Shown one piece after another: positions 12,639 to 25,760 of a DNA stretch of 64,000 bases. The position numbers and the translations under genes were made by a program. Origin of the DNA: Pontederia crassipes (taxonomy: Eukaryota; Streptophyta; Magnoliopsida; Commelinales; Pontederiaceae); NCBI GenBank assembly GCA_030549335.1, contig CM060189.1, forward strand, positions 50,190,917 to 50,254,916, read 5' to 3'. Below the pieces are notes generated by a model. That model searched no databases, had not been told where the DNA came from, and saw only the letters and a list, made by a program, of their open reading frames with translations. Within the stretch, counting starts at the first letter, position 1. Every line of letters begins with the position of its first letter.

Positions 12639-14732
12639 TTACCTTCTTCCTCCACAACCATTTTCCCTCTGGCAGTTGAAATACACTGCAGCCACGGGAT
12701 CCCCAAGATTATAGAGCTGTGCAAAGTCCCTAGTGATGAAGTTCTGTCTCCATCCAGGTGCATAGATTGTCTGTCTGACTGTCTGCCGGAACAATATGAA
12801 CACAAAACGATGGATCCCAGCTGTTGGCCGTGGACTTTCATAGCAGACAATTTCGTTTCCTGAAATGTAAGTCAGAAATTAGTTATGACAATTTCTATTG
12901 ATGAAATGCTCAAGCCCAAGTTATTGCTGAAAGTAGGACTATCCTCTAACATCTTCCTGTTTCTTTGTTTTCCTGGTTTTTTTCTCTTAATTATTTTGTT
13001 GCTTAAAGCCTTTTTCTTGCAGAGCTTCATCATCACTGTGTTTACAGACTGCTCTGATTCTATTATTCATAATATTTTCTAAAGTCAAGTTTGTTCCTTT
13101 ATTATTGTTCCAGATGTTTTTTCCACTCCATGTTATTAAAGATTTTCTCAAGTGAAGCATTTCTATCACAAATATGTGTCAAAAGAAGAAGTGTAACCAT
13201 TGTGTCATGGTGCATCAGAGTGTCTGAATTTTATTTCGAGAAGAATTTGAGAATCTTGTATTTCATAATAACATGCACACTACACAAGTCTTCCACCGAG
13301 ATGTAGCAACTTTTGAACATGGTGCGGAGTAAACTTCTATTTAAAAAAACTTTGCACTTAAAAGTGTTGTTGTCTGACTCACCATAAGTTGCATTACTTG
13401 TTTCAGGGATGTCAGTCACCAACCTATCAGACAAGAATCACTGATTAGTGTTCAATACTCTTTGCCTAAGACAAGGCAACTAGAATGCTAAAGACTTTAT
13501 TTTTCTTTTTGTATTCCACTCCTCAGGAGTTGGATCCTACCAATGAAGGTGCTCCCTTTTTGTTGGATTGCTTGGACTCGGTGCATCAGGGTCCACCATT
13601 ACCTTGTGAAATCATGAAGTCGATTAGTTGTGAGGGGGCCCTTTAATCATATAATAGGAAGGTTCTCTAACTTTCAACTGAGAATAAATTAAATCATACA
13701 GGACAGAGGACAGAACAAGAGGTCATACTGTTGAGAATAAATGAAATCATACAATCAGGAATTTCGTGAGTCACTCCTAAAGAAAGAATCTTGTGTATTA
13801 CTTTACTGTTGAGACATTCCTGCACTGACGAATCAGTCTAGTTTGTCTTGTCAAAAGGACTCAAAAACAAACCAGCTCTTTTCTAAAATATTTTTTCCCA
13901 TGAGCAAATAGTCCAGATGAGAAAGCAAGCCAATACAATCTTAGTATTTTGCTGAAAAAGCACAAAGTCCAATCAATTCGAAAACGACAGAAATCAACTG
14001 CTGTCATGCCATACTCGGGACTAAGATTCTGCTGTTTTGTCATAGTTGAGTGGACTTTCAGAAATTTGACTGTCTGGGCTATTATCCAGAAGCCTGCTCC
14101 AATCGAGAGGGAGAGGAAATTCAGATTATTCCAGTCTGCTTTTTCATCTTGAGGACTGGAGTTTAAGATTCCTTCAACCCAAATGACCAGAGTAGAAATT
14201 TGAGGTCAAAAGTAGTCTTGTGCAAAAGTTGGTCCTTCCAGGGGGCAGAAAGAATGGAAAGTGCAACTAGCCAAGATATTTGGCTAACATGACTCCAATG
14301 AGAACAAAAGGTAGGCTATATATGCATGTGGAACAACTAAAAGTTGCATTGCTATCTAGTAAGAGGTTGGGTCTATAAAGTTTATGCAAGAGCCAAAAAT
14401 TAAGCTGGCAATAAATATTAAGAGACTGATCGTTCAATACAGATACTTGTTCTTTTCTTGGATCTTATTGAACTTTTCAGAATTAAATGTTTATTTGTAA
14501 TAAATATTAAGAACTGATTAATAAGCTTAGAACTCACGAGTGTATAAAGGTTCCTGGCATTGCGCCCTTGGATTTCCACACGGGGGGCTTTCTCGACGGC
14601 CGACGGCTTGAGCTCAGACCCGTTTGTCAGTTCCCTGTTGTTGTACAGTACCTTGAGGCCGGCGGACTTGTCGAACGGATCAAGAACATCACCGATGACT
14701 CGGCCGACGACGAGGGGATCCCTGCTCGACAT
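12639..14732 (-). CDS. FT-like: FLOWERING LOCUS T-like protein (PEBP family), four exons, 172 aa
   Basis: The coding exons on the minus strand are 14538-14732 (195 bp), 13541-13602 (62 bp), 13383-13423 (41 bp) and 12639-12859 (221 bp), all with GT-AG introns. The 62- and 41-bp middle exons are the canonical FT sizes. The start is the ATG giving [20 protein letters not shown]; the stop is TAA right after CGGRR. The phosphatidylethanolamine-binding fold is covered in full: DPDAP at residues 69-73 and GIHR at 114-117 of the anion pocket, and segment B at about 126-139 ([11 protein letters not shown]), with Trp136 and Gln138 of the FT type. Residue 83, equivalent to Arabidopsis FT Tyr85, is His (REHLHW), the TFL1-type residue. 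FT proteins move from leaf to shoot apex and act with FD bZIP and 14-3-3 proteins. The sequence looks closest to the monocot FT3/PPD-H2 group (from memory). All frames are open, so it looks functional; whether it activates or represses is unknown. Confidence 0.93.
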
Positions 14733-14907
14733 ATTGTAGCGCCGGGGTAACCTGAACTTAATTGCAGGCTATCTATCTAGGACACGCACACTCAAGCACA
14801 GGTGCACTTGAGGCTGCAGTAGAAACTTGATGAGATATTGAGATATGTAGCAGATAATGACTGTTGTGCTCGGCTCTGTTGTCGATGGCTGGTTCATTGG
14901 CAAGTGC

Positions 14908-14917
14908 ATTTATATAG
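14908..14917 (-). promoter_or_regulatory. TATA box of the FT-like gene
   Basis: On the minus strand the sequence reads CTCTATATAAATGCAC, about 180 bp upstream of the ATG at 14732. This places transcription initiation near 14880 and gives a 5' UTR of about 150 nt. Position and sequence fit a plant TATA box; the start site itself is inferred. Confidence 0.6.
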
Positions 14918-15516
14918 AGGGAGGGATGAGAGCATGGATGATGGTTGAATTTGGAGGCATCCACTTCCAAATTCCGTTGCAGAGAAACCCCCTCCAATGG
15001 AGGGGGCCCTATTAGAAGGAATCCACTTTTGATCAGTTAGATTACAATTAGAGTTGCTCTCACTTGAATTTTTTTTTAGGCTGCTCTCTCTCTCTCTCTT
15101 CTCTCTCGCACACAAACACAGAATTGTGAGCGAGTAGCGCAGGAGATTTCCATCCATGCCAATGCATGCCACACCACTCCATGTGAATAAAGTTTACCAA
15201 ATGTAGCTGCCGACTTATTCTCCAAATCTTGGGCGCTCTCTTTCCTTCGAATGATACGTCCAAACAAAAAAAAAAAGTTGATTGCCTTTTTGACCCTGCG
15301 TCCTTCCCCGAAGCGGCTCCATGCATGCATGGTAAATCCGGCCACGACAGCCCAGTTCATGGAACATTTTCTCTTTTCCACGGAGCCTCTCTCTCTCTCG
15401 CCACAATACTTGAGGTTGAGGGGGTTTGACCAGCTCGCAAGGGGGGATTCCTTCTGCTCTTTTGGATAAAGTTTGGAATGTGACATCTTTGATGTGACTT
15501 CAGTTTCGAGCACAAC

Positions 15517-15654
<138 letters not shown>

Positions 15655-16128
15655 TTTGTTTAGGGCCGGGCACAGGATTCTCACGCACTTCGTAAGGATT
15701 GAGAAATCGCTGCATGCTCAAAAGCGGGAGAGCACGTCTGCACACAGAAACAGCAGAGCAGAATCAATTAAGAAGAGTGACCCTCTCCCTTATCAATGTG
15801 AATGCATGTACGCTTAATTACGACGTCAACGGGCCAACAGTACTCGTCATTTATCTCAGATTATTAAAATCTTAGTCTCTTAGAGATCGATCGAGTTCTT
15901 AATTAATTACTCACAACAAGTCACGTTTTCCTTCCCCTCATTCCATAAGATTAATTAATTTTTTTTAAATCCATTTCCGGTGAGCCAAGTCGATCGAGCT
16001 CTCCATTGCCCGTTTTGCGTGCCATGTGAGGGCTAATTTATTCATAATAGCACGAGGACTAATTTATGTCGTGCTTAATGTCCTCGTTGGCTTCACTTAA
16101 TGGCCTGTGTGAAATGTGATGTATACGT

Positions 16129-16174
<46 letters not shown>

Positions 16175-17639
16175 ATGCACATTTTAGTCAAGCACACTTT
16201 GATTGAACTATATATTCTTAGAGAGATGCATATTAGTCTGCCGCACATGAGAATTCTACACAATTAATCTCCTCCATATATGTTAAAGCTCTTGTGATGA
16301 AATAAGCTTATTCCTATATATCCTTAATTAGTTATTTCTGCAAGTTGAATGGAATATGCAGATACATTAAGATCGCCGACGATATTGTTGGATTCTCTTT
16401 CTCGTTCTTTTTTTATGATTACAGAACCAACGTAAGGAACTTCAACTCTTTGATTTCTCTCGCTTATTTACTCTCTCTCTCTCTCTTATTTATCTTTTCT
16501 TGGACACATAAAATCCTGTGTATGACAATTGAACTCACTGTCTTTCTTTTTTCCGTTGCGACACCTAGCACTTGTGAAGTGGCCTCGATCGCTAAAATTA
16601 GATAATACCTTGAATTTAAATGGAGTTGTGATGTTAGATGAGCTCTTATGTCATGCGTTTTAATAATAGGGGTGACTAAATCATCCGTCTTATACAGAGC
16701 CTCATTGTCCGAACAACGAATCTGAGGAGGGGTCTAAGAGGGATCTCTCTTGCGCGGGGCTCGATGATGGATAAGGGCTCTCAAAATTTAAAATGCTCGA
16801 GGACATAATTCAATTTAAAATGAACCTCATAAATTTTGTGTGTATGTGTTTGTGCGATTTTTCTCTCCCTCCTTTTGTAACATTTCTAATTATGATGGGT
16901 GAAACTCCGAACTTGTGATATTTTGACTCCAACAAAATAAGAACGCCAGCCGGCTGTTAGTCGGACGTATCACAGTTAAGCCACTGCGTAATACTCTTAA
17001 TTGTTCTTCCAAAGTCGCCTTGATTTTGGATGGGCATGTAATGATAAAATTCAAACGCAGTTGAATTCGGACATAAGCAATCAAGATAATTATTATAAGA
17101 GGGAAATTAAAGTGTAGAGCAAGCTAATGATATATGAAGCACGTGTTAGTAAGAGTGAGCTTAGTCTGTCACCATGTGATAATTAATGGCTTAAAAAAAA
17201 TGTTAGAGCAAGCCACTAAAATGTAGTCAACATATATCTTGTAGCTTCTACATATTCATTTTTTTCTTGACGCAATATTCTAATTCAAAAGCTAAGACAC
17301 TTTTTATATTGATAATGTCTTGAATCCTAACACAGAAAATTCATGTTTCAAAACTGCAGTTAGCACTTCATAATTAAATATGATGCCTGGTGAGCGAGAT
17401 TAGGAGGATCAGTGGATCCCCTATCCATGGATCTAATTCAGAGTTGATTTAATTTCATATATTATAATACGTGTTATAATTCTTGGGGACTACTGTGGAG
17501 TTCCAGTTTAAATGAAATTTCTATCATATGCAAGATCATTGATTATCATTAGAAAATGATATAGAGTCCAAATAATTATGATTCTCTTATGATTTTTTTG
17601 GCCCAATAAAACAGTTAATCTCGTAACTTCTGTGTTTTT
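15655..17639. other. Intergenic region upstream of the FT-like gene
   Basis: There is no gene I can support. It contains a pure AG run at 16132-16170 and a few short CT runs (for example near 16470). The ORFs at 16345-16605 and 16890-17084 have no recognisable domain. Distal promoter elements of the FT-like gene may lie here. Confidence 0.4.
16132..16170. repeat. (AG)n microsatellite
   Basis: A perfect AG run of 39 bases, the second purine/pyrimidine dinucleotide tract upstream of the FT-like gene. Confidence 0.95.
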
Positions 17640-18415
17640 TTTCTGTATGGGCAACATTGATTTCCTCGTAAATACTCTACATTTCAAAATGAAAAATTAA
17701 ATCAAATGTCAGCGATGTCCTCCAACTTCATTTTGTAACACGAATGCTCTTCATTTTTTAACTCGTTTTACCCGATGTCCTCCTTACCTACGATCGTTGA
17801 TCTCCTGATCATGAAGTTAACGTGACGTTGACATAATATCTCTCTCCTCTCCACATTGCAATGATGTGATAATATTAAAAAAAATTAAAAATAATTAAAA
17901 TAAAAATGCCATGTCGCGCAAATGCGCGGCGGGATTGCGCGTCAGAGCCCCCCGTTGGAGCTGGAGGGACGACCCCTGCGAGCTCTCACCGGAGCTTGCA
18001 GGAGGGGGGACCCCTCTTGCCCCCTTCCCCCGCAAGCTCTCGTCGGAGCTCACGGTGGCGACCCACCCTTTTGCCTGCGTGCGTCACCGGGGGACAACCC
18101 CCCTTCTCCCTTTCTTGCAGGTGTGCGCCGGTGACACACGCAGGCAGAGGGGGGTCAACCCCCCATCTCTGGCGAGAGCTCCGATGTGTAGCTCCACTGT
18201 GTGACGTGGTATTTTTTATTTTTTAAAATATTTTAATATTGTCTCATCATTCCAATGTCAATGTGGAGAGAAGAGAGATATTATGTCAGCACCATGTCAG
18301 TGGAAGATCGTCGATCGTAGGTAAGGAGAGCATCGGATGAAATGAGTTAAAATACGGAGGGCATCACTGAACAAATATTAAAATTGAAGAGTATTTGGTA
18401 TAATTTTTTCTTTCA
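17640..18415. mobile_element. Mutator-like element with about 200-bp TIRs and GC-rich core
   Basis: The left arm (about 17660-17875) and the right arm (about 18215-18405) are inverted copies. Examples are CTCCTTACCTACGATCG on the left against CGATCGTAGGTAAGGAG on the right, and ATAATATCTCTC against GAGAGATATTAT. Long TIRs of this type are typical of Mutator-like elements. Between them lies a strongly GC-rich core (17906-18205) with three overlapping ORFs of 70-106 codons, none recognised. The contrast in composition suggests a captured fragment (Pack-MULE), but no source gene can be named. Exact termini and the expected 9-bp duplication were not resolved. Confidence 0.7.
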
Positions 18416-21400
18416 AATATATATTATTTCTAGTATTAGAAAAAAAAAGCAAGGTGTGGATTGAACCTTATGATGTGATAAATAGCTTCAAGTGCTGGAC
18501 TGTTTGATATTACATAGAGTACTCTTTGACTCACACACTATACTTAAAAGTCCTACACTGGATAGTGTGCTCTTTACGTCACATGAATGAGATCTGGTTA
18601 CCTCAAAAAAAATCTGCATGACCCGTACCTAATTTGGTCTGAGGATATAGAACGCTTAACAAATTGTTAGTTAAAGAAATGATTTATACATAATGTAATG
18701 GCTGGTAATCTACCTAAGAAATAAACATTGATTAAACCAGAAAATGTTTTTCCACCGGTTTGGCTATCTTATGCAATAAATCAAGTGCCATAAATCTAGG
18801 TTAGGCCTGGAATTAAGTGGCAGATTCTTTTGAATTTTGCTGCGCATGAACTTCCTCGTAAGTGGCCTTTCTTGACCGGATTTGGTTTGTGATTCGATTA
18901 AAGCTAAAACAATTCGAGAGGCAACTAATTAATAAGCCTTTTAGACTTTTTACCTAGAGTTAATTGGTCAAGCATCTCCTAAACCCTTTCGGTATTGAAA
19001 AAAAAAGTTGGCCCCCTCCATGGCAACTTAATTTTAAGTAACTTGGATTCTTCTTCTTCTTCTTTTCAAGTTTGTACATTTAATATGGAGCGTGTCAAGT
19101 ACTTGTTGCTAGATCAATGTTCAGGATCAACATTGCCATTCTAGAAAGCTTTAGTTCGTTCACCAAGGATACACACTAGTTATATTATCAAAAGACTGTG
19201 GTGTCGAAATTGGGATTAGTCTTGAGGAACACAGACTAATACAGACATGTTTTTGTTTTCAAGATTAATGTGTTGTAAATAGAACATCGATGATCGATGA
19301 ATAATCAAGATAACAATGTAGAGAAATAAAAGAGAAGATTAACACAGTGATTTAACGTAATAAAATCCTCTTGATTAATGGAAACAAGAGAGAAACATCC
19401 ACGAGCAAAGAAGATCGTCGTCAAAAAAAATTCACTATAAGAAAAAGATAGTACATCGTAATAAAACCATAATCCTCATATATGTAAAGATCCATACCGC
19501 GAGAGGCTTCACTCTCCCACGAGAATCGAAGTCCTCCGTTTTCGTCACAGATCTTCATTTTTTCTTTTTGTCATTTTTTTCTTTCATAATTTTTGATACA
19601 GTGTACATTAATAATATGGATATATTTTTCCCTCCATTGGATATTGTTCCTTGTCTTGTTGCTGATGCTCGAGATATTTCATTAGTCAAATTAAATAATT
19701 AATTTATTAATTCTCTAAAGTTGTTTTAATTGTCAATCATTTGAACTTAGCGAGTAACTCCTTTGTTATCTTAAAAAAGGTACTTTAGAGTAGATTTTAA
19801 TCAATTAATAGAAGCGACATTTCGATAGTATAGCCCTAGGAGTAGCTGTTAAAACTTCAGCTAGAAGATGTTGTAAACGTAATTATGGCCATAATATAAG
19901 TTCAAGGAGGTAGCTAGTCGTATTATATGTATTTTCTTTTAAGACTGGTCATATTTAGTGGAAGACAAAGCATGATTATGTAACATGTCATTGCAAGGTC
20001 ATATCTAAGTTGGATTTGAATTGCAAGAAAATATTAATCAAACATTTGGCATAAAGATAGAGGAATTACGGGTCCCGATGTAAGCCATCAGTAATTGGTT
20101 TTGTTTATGTAGGCAGGGATCTTGTGCATGCAGCTATAGATATATAGTTAGGCGTGCAAAACATATTTAAGCTTGATATATAAGATGGTGATTTGCCATC
20201 CCTAATTAATTAAGGTAAAGCCATCAAACTTTATGTGGAATAATGATAGATGTGCATCTTGACTTATAGCTCAAATTAGACATTGTTGATTAGGCTACAT
20301 GGGAAGAGGCATGGACCAAACACACTAATAAACTTATTAATTAGTAGTAATCACAACATCAGGATCATATCAGAGAGGTGTTACGAAAGATATGTGTGGT
20401 CATACATGCACATTCCAAAGGGACACACTTAATATTCCTCCCCTTCGTATCTAGGATTAGTTTGTGTCAAAAAGTACGGCAAGAAGAGATTGAAAAGGGT
20501 TAACTAAATTTGTTGTTAATGGGTTTCACCCCAACCCAAGAACCAAGTTCCATTTTTTTGTGTGTACATGTAGCTCTTTAAGTATTTGTATACATTATGT
20601 CTAGTGGACGAATGTAAAGGAAGCAAGGAATTTTTATATGAAAAAATGGGAATTAAAAAATATTATGACGATGCAAGAATAAAGGAACTAGGCATGCTAG
20701 CTTGATGACGTAGGTATTTATTACAACCTAACAAAGAGTAAAAAGAAGAAAGAACAAATTAATAAGAACTATAAGAACCCTCGAGCATTTAAATTTGAAA
20801 GTTGCATTGGCACGCTGCTTCTAGTCACCTTTTTGCATTGGAAATTAATTAACCTTTTAAATTAATTAGTTCTAACTTTTTGTTCTTATCTTCTATAGGA
20901 ATTATGTGGATAGATATATGGAGACTTGGGGCCACACCGTATTTACATTGGTCTTTAAATCCAATCCAAATTATAGGAAAAAAATATGTAGCACTTGATC
21001 AACGTAAGATAGATATATAGTATCATAGAAGTGATTACCGTAGTCTAGTTGAATTTAATTTAATTATGTGTATCTAGTTGAATTTCTATTTTAAAATCAA
21101 CTTAGTTTTTTAAAAATCAACTCCTTGACCGGACACCTCTAGATATACATAATGAGATTGTGTATTATTGCCTCATGATCACATTCTTGATCTTTTGTAT
21201 ATATTATCATGTGCTAGATCGACTTCTCTTGACAATAATAAATTCACTGTATATATAGACATATGGCGTACTCTTGGCCAACCACCTCGACGCATTGCAT
21301 TATATTTATATTGCATGGGGGAATATCCAACAAAGATATTGTGCAAATATAGGGGTAGTGAGATGATCATGGACAATCTCAGTTTTATACCATGTATCTG

Positions 21401-24223
21401 TTATTCATACCATGAAAAGGATTCATTCATGAGATTAGACCAGTGGACCCTGCAAGGAATCCTCTTTTTGGTTTTCTTTTCACCCCTTTCATCTTATTAA
21501 GTGAAGAACACTAGATGCTCTTTTGCTTTCAACTGCTTTAAACCCTAGGCTAACATCTATGTATATATGTATTTTATACCTGCCGTCGAAGATTAAAAAA
21601 AGAAGAAGAGCTGGTTGTGTCGCAATTCCTAGTGTTTAGAACATTCAAATACATATACATTCCCAACTATCAAAATTCGATCATGAGAACTTTCAACTTA
21701 ATTGGTTGTTGACGACGACTCGAAGAAAAGGTGGTGATGCATGCAATGAAAGCCCTGTGCATGCAGTGGCACCATATATACAACTAAATATGGAATCCTG
21801 CAATGTGTGCAATGCACACATGCTGGGTGCAATTACTTTAATATTTTTGCTTGGGTGCTTTCAGTACTATTCTCATTATTTACCATCATTTTCCCCCCAC
21901 ATATTCTCATTGGTTCACCAGAAGTTGAATGCAGCGAAAAGTAATTCCAATCTGCACAGTCTTATTGCTCACCACAAGGGGCATGAGCAATGAACATGAA
22001 GTCCACCAGCAGATTTATTCTTCACGTAAAGATGAGCCTCATATCTTCCCGTACAGTGAACTTTAGGCGTGGAAGAAGCTGGCACTGGCAGTGAGCGAAT
22101 GGATGGACAAGGCTAGCATGAGGAACTGATCCAACTGATTGATTGATTTATTAATTTAGAAAACATAGATCAAAAGTTTACACTGTTTCTGTTTGCATAA
22201 CTCTAAATCAGGTTTTTTTTGTAAGTTGTAAGAGAGAACATATATTAAAGGAGGTTAAACTTGACAAAAAATAATAATAGAAAAGTATGAAAACACTTTA
22301 TAATGGAAGTGAAAACATTTAAAATGTAGATAGGAAAAGAGGAAATAAATTAAATGGAGAAGGTAAAAAGGAAAGATGCTAAGAGGATAATTAGTGATAA
22401 GAGAACTAGAAAGGAAGCAGAATCATATAAGTTATGTTAAGAATTAGAAAGAAGAATAAAATTATTATTTTGAACTAATATTTATTAATAAAATGATATT
22501 TATTGACATAAATTATTATTTATAGTGTTTTAATTATTCGTATATACATATGTATAATAGTCACCATGCCATGTGGCAAGCCCACAGTTTTTTTAAGATT
22601 TATGTGTACATCTGAACATAAACTAAACATAACTATTTAACAAAAATGCAATTTAATTTGAAATAAAAGTAACGGTATTGTTTATATTAAACAACAGAAT
22701 ATCTTCTTTGAAGAAAATAAAAGAAGATTTTAACTAAACAAAATTAATTTGACTAGTAGTAGTGGTCATAGTTAAATTTGAATTTAATTTAATTACTACT
22801 AAGAAACTTAAAAAAGATAGATCTTTATAGTAAAAATTTAAATTATTAAAACATTGTATTAAATAACAGATATTATAATACACAAATTATGGTTAAATTT
22901 TAAAATATTTAATTTACTTAAAAAGCCTTTTTTAACACTTTTCAAAATAACAGAATAGTTTCTTGCCTTCGTATGTAAGATATCAGTGATATATGTATAC
23001 CTGAACACTAAAAGAATAACAATTATTATTAAAAAAATAATATAGTTTGACTGCAAATAAGAATTTTGTTTAAACAAAATAATTTTGAAAGGAAATAAAG
23101 TAAGATTAAATATAAAAAAAATGAATCTTAGTTGGATTTAATAAATTAAATAAGAAGTGTACTTTTAAAAATGTTGGATTAATTACAAATCGGTAGTTAA
23201 CGTATGTTTACAAGAAAAGAAAAATGGTTGTACTACTTAGAAATCGATTGAATCGGTCCGACATATTGGTTCTACTTCTACTCTGATTTTTTTCTTTAGA
23301 AAAAAAAGAAGAAAAGGGTCTCTTTCAAGTAATTCGAGTATATATGCATCTAATTTCCGCTTCAAATAATAAGCATCGAACATTCCAAACCTGGACGGTC
23401 GAATGAATGGGCCACAGGATCAAAATAAAAAGGTAGAACATGGATTAGATTTCATGATTGGTACTAAATAGATAGATAGATAGATAGAGAGATAGATCTC
23501 TAGGAGAGTTGATCCATACATCTCTAACTCCTTCCAGCAGCCGGCCGCAATTTTCATTCCGGCGGCATAATACGGTCGTACATCTGATCGACTTATCTTC
23601 AGCGGAAAGGGAGAGAGAGAGAGAGAATTTTCGTGTGCACTTTTGCCACTTGAAACGATAATCTTCTTTCACTGTCTTGGGGCTCTCCTGAATGCGATAA
23701 CAAATGTGACAGTCAACTCTCATTTTTGCCAATTTGGGGGCTCACAATTAATTTCCTATTTTCTTTTCTTTTTTGCTTACTAAAATGGCTATATATGGAC
23801 GGAGAGAAAGATTTGTTTTTTTTTCTGACACCACATTATTCAAAGTGATCGACTAAAGATCTAAATTCACTATCATATATATCTGATTATGATAGGTGAG
23901 TTTTCAGTGAAAATATTTAGCATGCGATAGATTTCAGTGAAAGTTTACCATTTGACTTGATGAGAGAGATAACTAAAGTTAGATGGCTCATAGCCTCGAA
24001 CTGACATGATCTTATATCATGCTGCAGCAGTTGACAGATCCCGTGGATGGAAATTGTTTCGTGCTCGATCTGCAGAGTCGAATCTTCATATGTGTGGCAC
24101 CTGATAATCTTGTTTTCAGACATTCGACCTTTTCAATTTTAGTGGTGTGCAGTAAGAGCAGCTGTTTATGTGACTGAAACTTTCATGCGTTAATTTGACT
24201 TCTGAGAAAGCACAACTTAAAGA
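18416..24223. other. Long AT-rich region without supported genes
   Basis: I find no coding exon, RNA gene or clear element. A stretch around 19200-19560 resembles plant retrotransposon LTR flanks but has no defining ends. A GATA run lies at about 23467-23494. The ORF at 21706-21993 has one possible membrane segment but no known domain and no splice context; I do not call it a gene. Confidence 0.4.
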
Positions 24224-25379
24224 TGTGAACGCTAATACTCCAAAATTTCAATAACAGTAATAAGTAATTTAGCTCAAGTTTAATGGGCAAAAGGATAATT
24301 TGAGAAGGAATATGACTAGAAGGAAAGAGTAATCCTATTTGAAGAAGGAATTAGAATCTAAGTAGGATTAAATGATTAGAGAAAAAGGAAAAGAAGAAAA
24401 AGTTAAATTCTAATGGGAGTGGAAATTATAATTAGATTGTGATTAAGAATTTTAATTTGATGTTAGATCTAAATAAAAGACTAATGAATATATGACTCCC
24501 AAATAAAATAGGATTGAGAGTCTTATGACGTAAAAATATTTCAGCTATTAAAATAATATTTATTATATTTTAATCCAAAATTAAGTGACAAAATCTTATG
24601 AAATTAAATAATTTCGAAAATTAGAGAACATGAGGAAATAAAAGAATATGGTGTAAGTGGATTTTGATTGAGACAAGTTATTAATAAGATAAAAAGGAAT
24701 TTGAGTAGATGGATTTTTTATAAGTATGGTTATAAAATAATTAGTGAAATTCAAATGTAATTAAATATCAATATTTAAATGGATGACCATGATTGATGGA
24801 GAATTAGCCTAAGGCTCAATAGAAGTAAAAAATCCTAATTAAGAACTATAAATAGGATTTAAAGGGTGATTAGAAAGTATTATTTCACTCCATAGAATTT
24901 ATGCACGAGAGCCCCTCTTCCTCCCTCGATTTCTCACAAATCGAGACACTTGAGAGCACGACAGATAATACTCGAAGCTCCGATATAGGAGAACAACATC
25001 CAAGTGATCAACACAAGTTTCGAGGCAACACTGAGGAGGAATCGACGGTCAAAGTTTTGATATTTGTGTAGCTAATAAACAACAGTTGACATTGCGTTGC
25101 TACCGTGGTGCTACGACGTTGCAACGCCATTGCGGCACTAATGTGGCACTAAGAGCTGACACGCCACTGCGACGCAAAAGAGACACTAATTACGATATCT
25201 TCACTCAACGAAATGGCATTGCGCCAACAACTATCGCTAATTCTTTCGTTTACATTCATATATCACTCAACGAAAGAAATGACATATTAGATTAAATTAC
25301 ATCAAATTCATTCAATTACAACTTTCATTACATCAAATTACATCGTTTACATTCAATTACAACTTCCATTACATCAAAT

Positions 25380-25760
25380 TACGTTAGGGCAGCAGCAATA
25401 AGAGGAGAAGGAGGCAGCGGCATCCGAGCGGTTTTGAGGCAGCAACAACAAAAGGAGGAGGAGGAGGAGGAGTCGGGCAGCAGCAATAGGAGGAGGAGGA
25501 GGCAGCGTTGGGGCAGCAGCAATGGGAGGAGGAGGAAGAGGAGGAGGCATCTGAGCATGTCGGGGCAGCATCAACAGGAGGAGGAGGAGGAGGAGGAGGC
25601 ATCCGAGCGGCGTCGGGGCAGCATCAACAGGAGGAGCCGGTGTCAGGGCAGGAGGAGGAGGAGGAGGTGTCTGGGCGGCATCGGGGCAGCATCTACAGGA
25701 GGAGGAGAAGGAGGCGTCTAGGCAGTAGCAACAGTAGGAGGAGGAAGAGGAGGCGGCATC
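25380..25760. repeat. Degenerate GGA/GGC-rich trinucleotide array
   Basis: Repeated blocks of GGAGGAGGAGG alternate with GGGCAGCAGCAA and GGGCGGCATCGGGGCAGC, in units of about 40-60 bp. ORFs across it encode low-complexity Glu/Arg/Gly/Gln on one strand and Pro/Ala/Leu on the other. It lies inside the CACTA element and is most likely non-coding repeat growth. Confidence 0.8.

Noticed and set aside
12527-12850. 107-codon minus-strand ORF
   Set aside because: It is an out-of-frame shadow of exon 4 of the FT-like gene.
19200-19560. Possible retrotransposon LTR
   Set aside because: Only the general flavour of the sequence suggests it; no ends, primer site or partner were seen.
21706-21993. 95-codon ORF with a hydrophobic segment
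   Set aside because: No homology I recognise, no promoter or splice context, and ORFs of this length are expected by chance.
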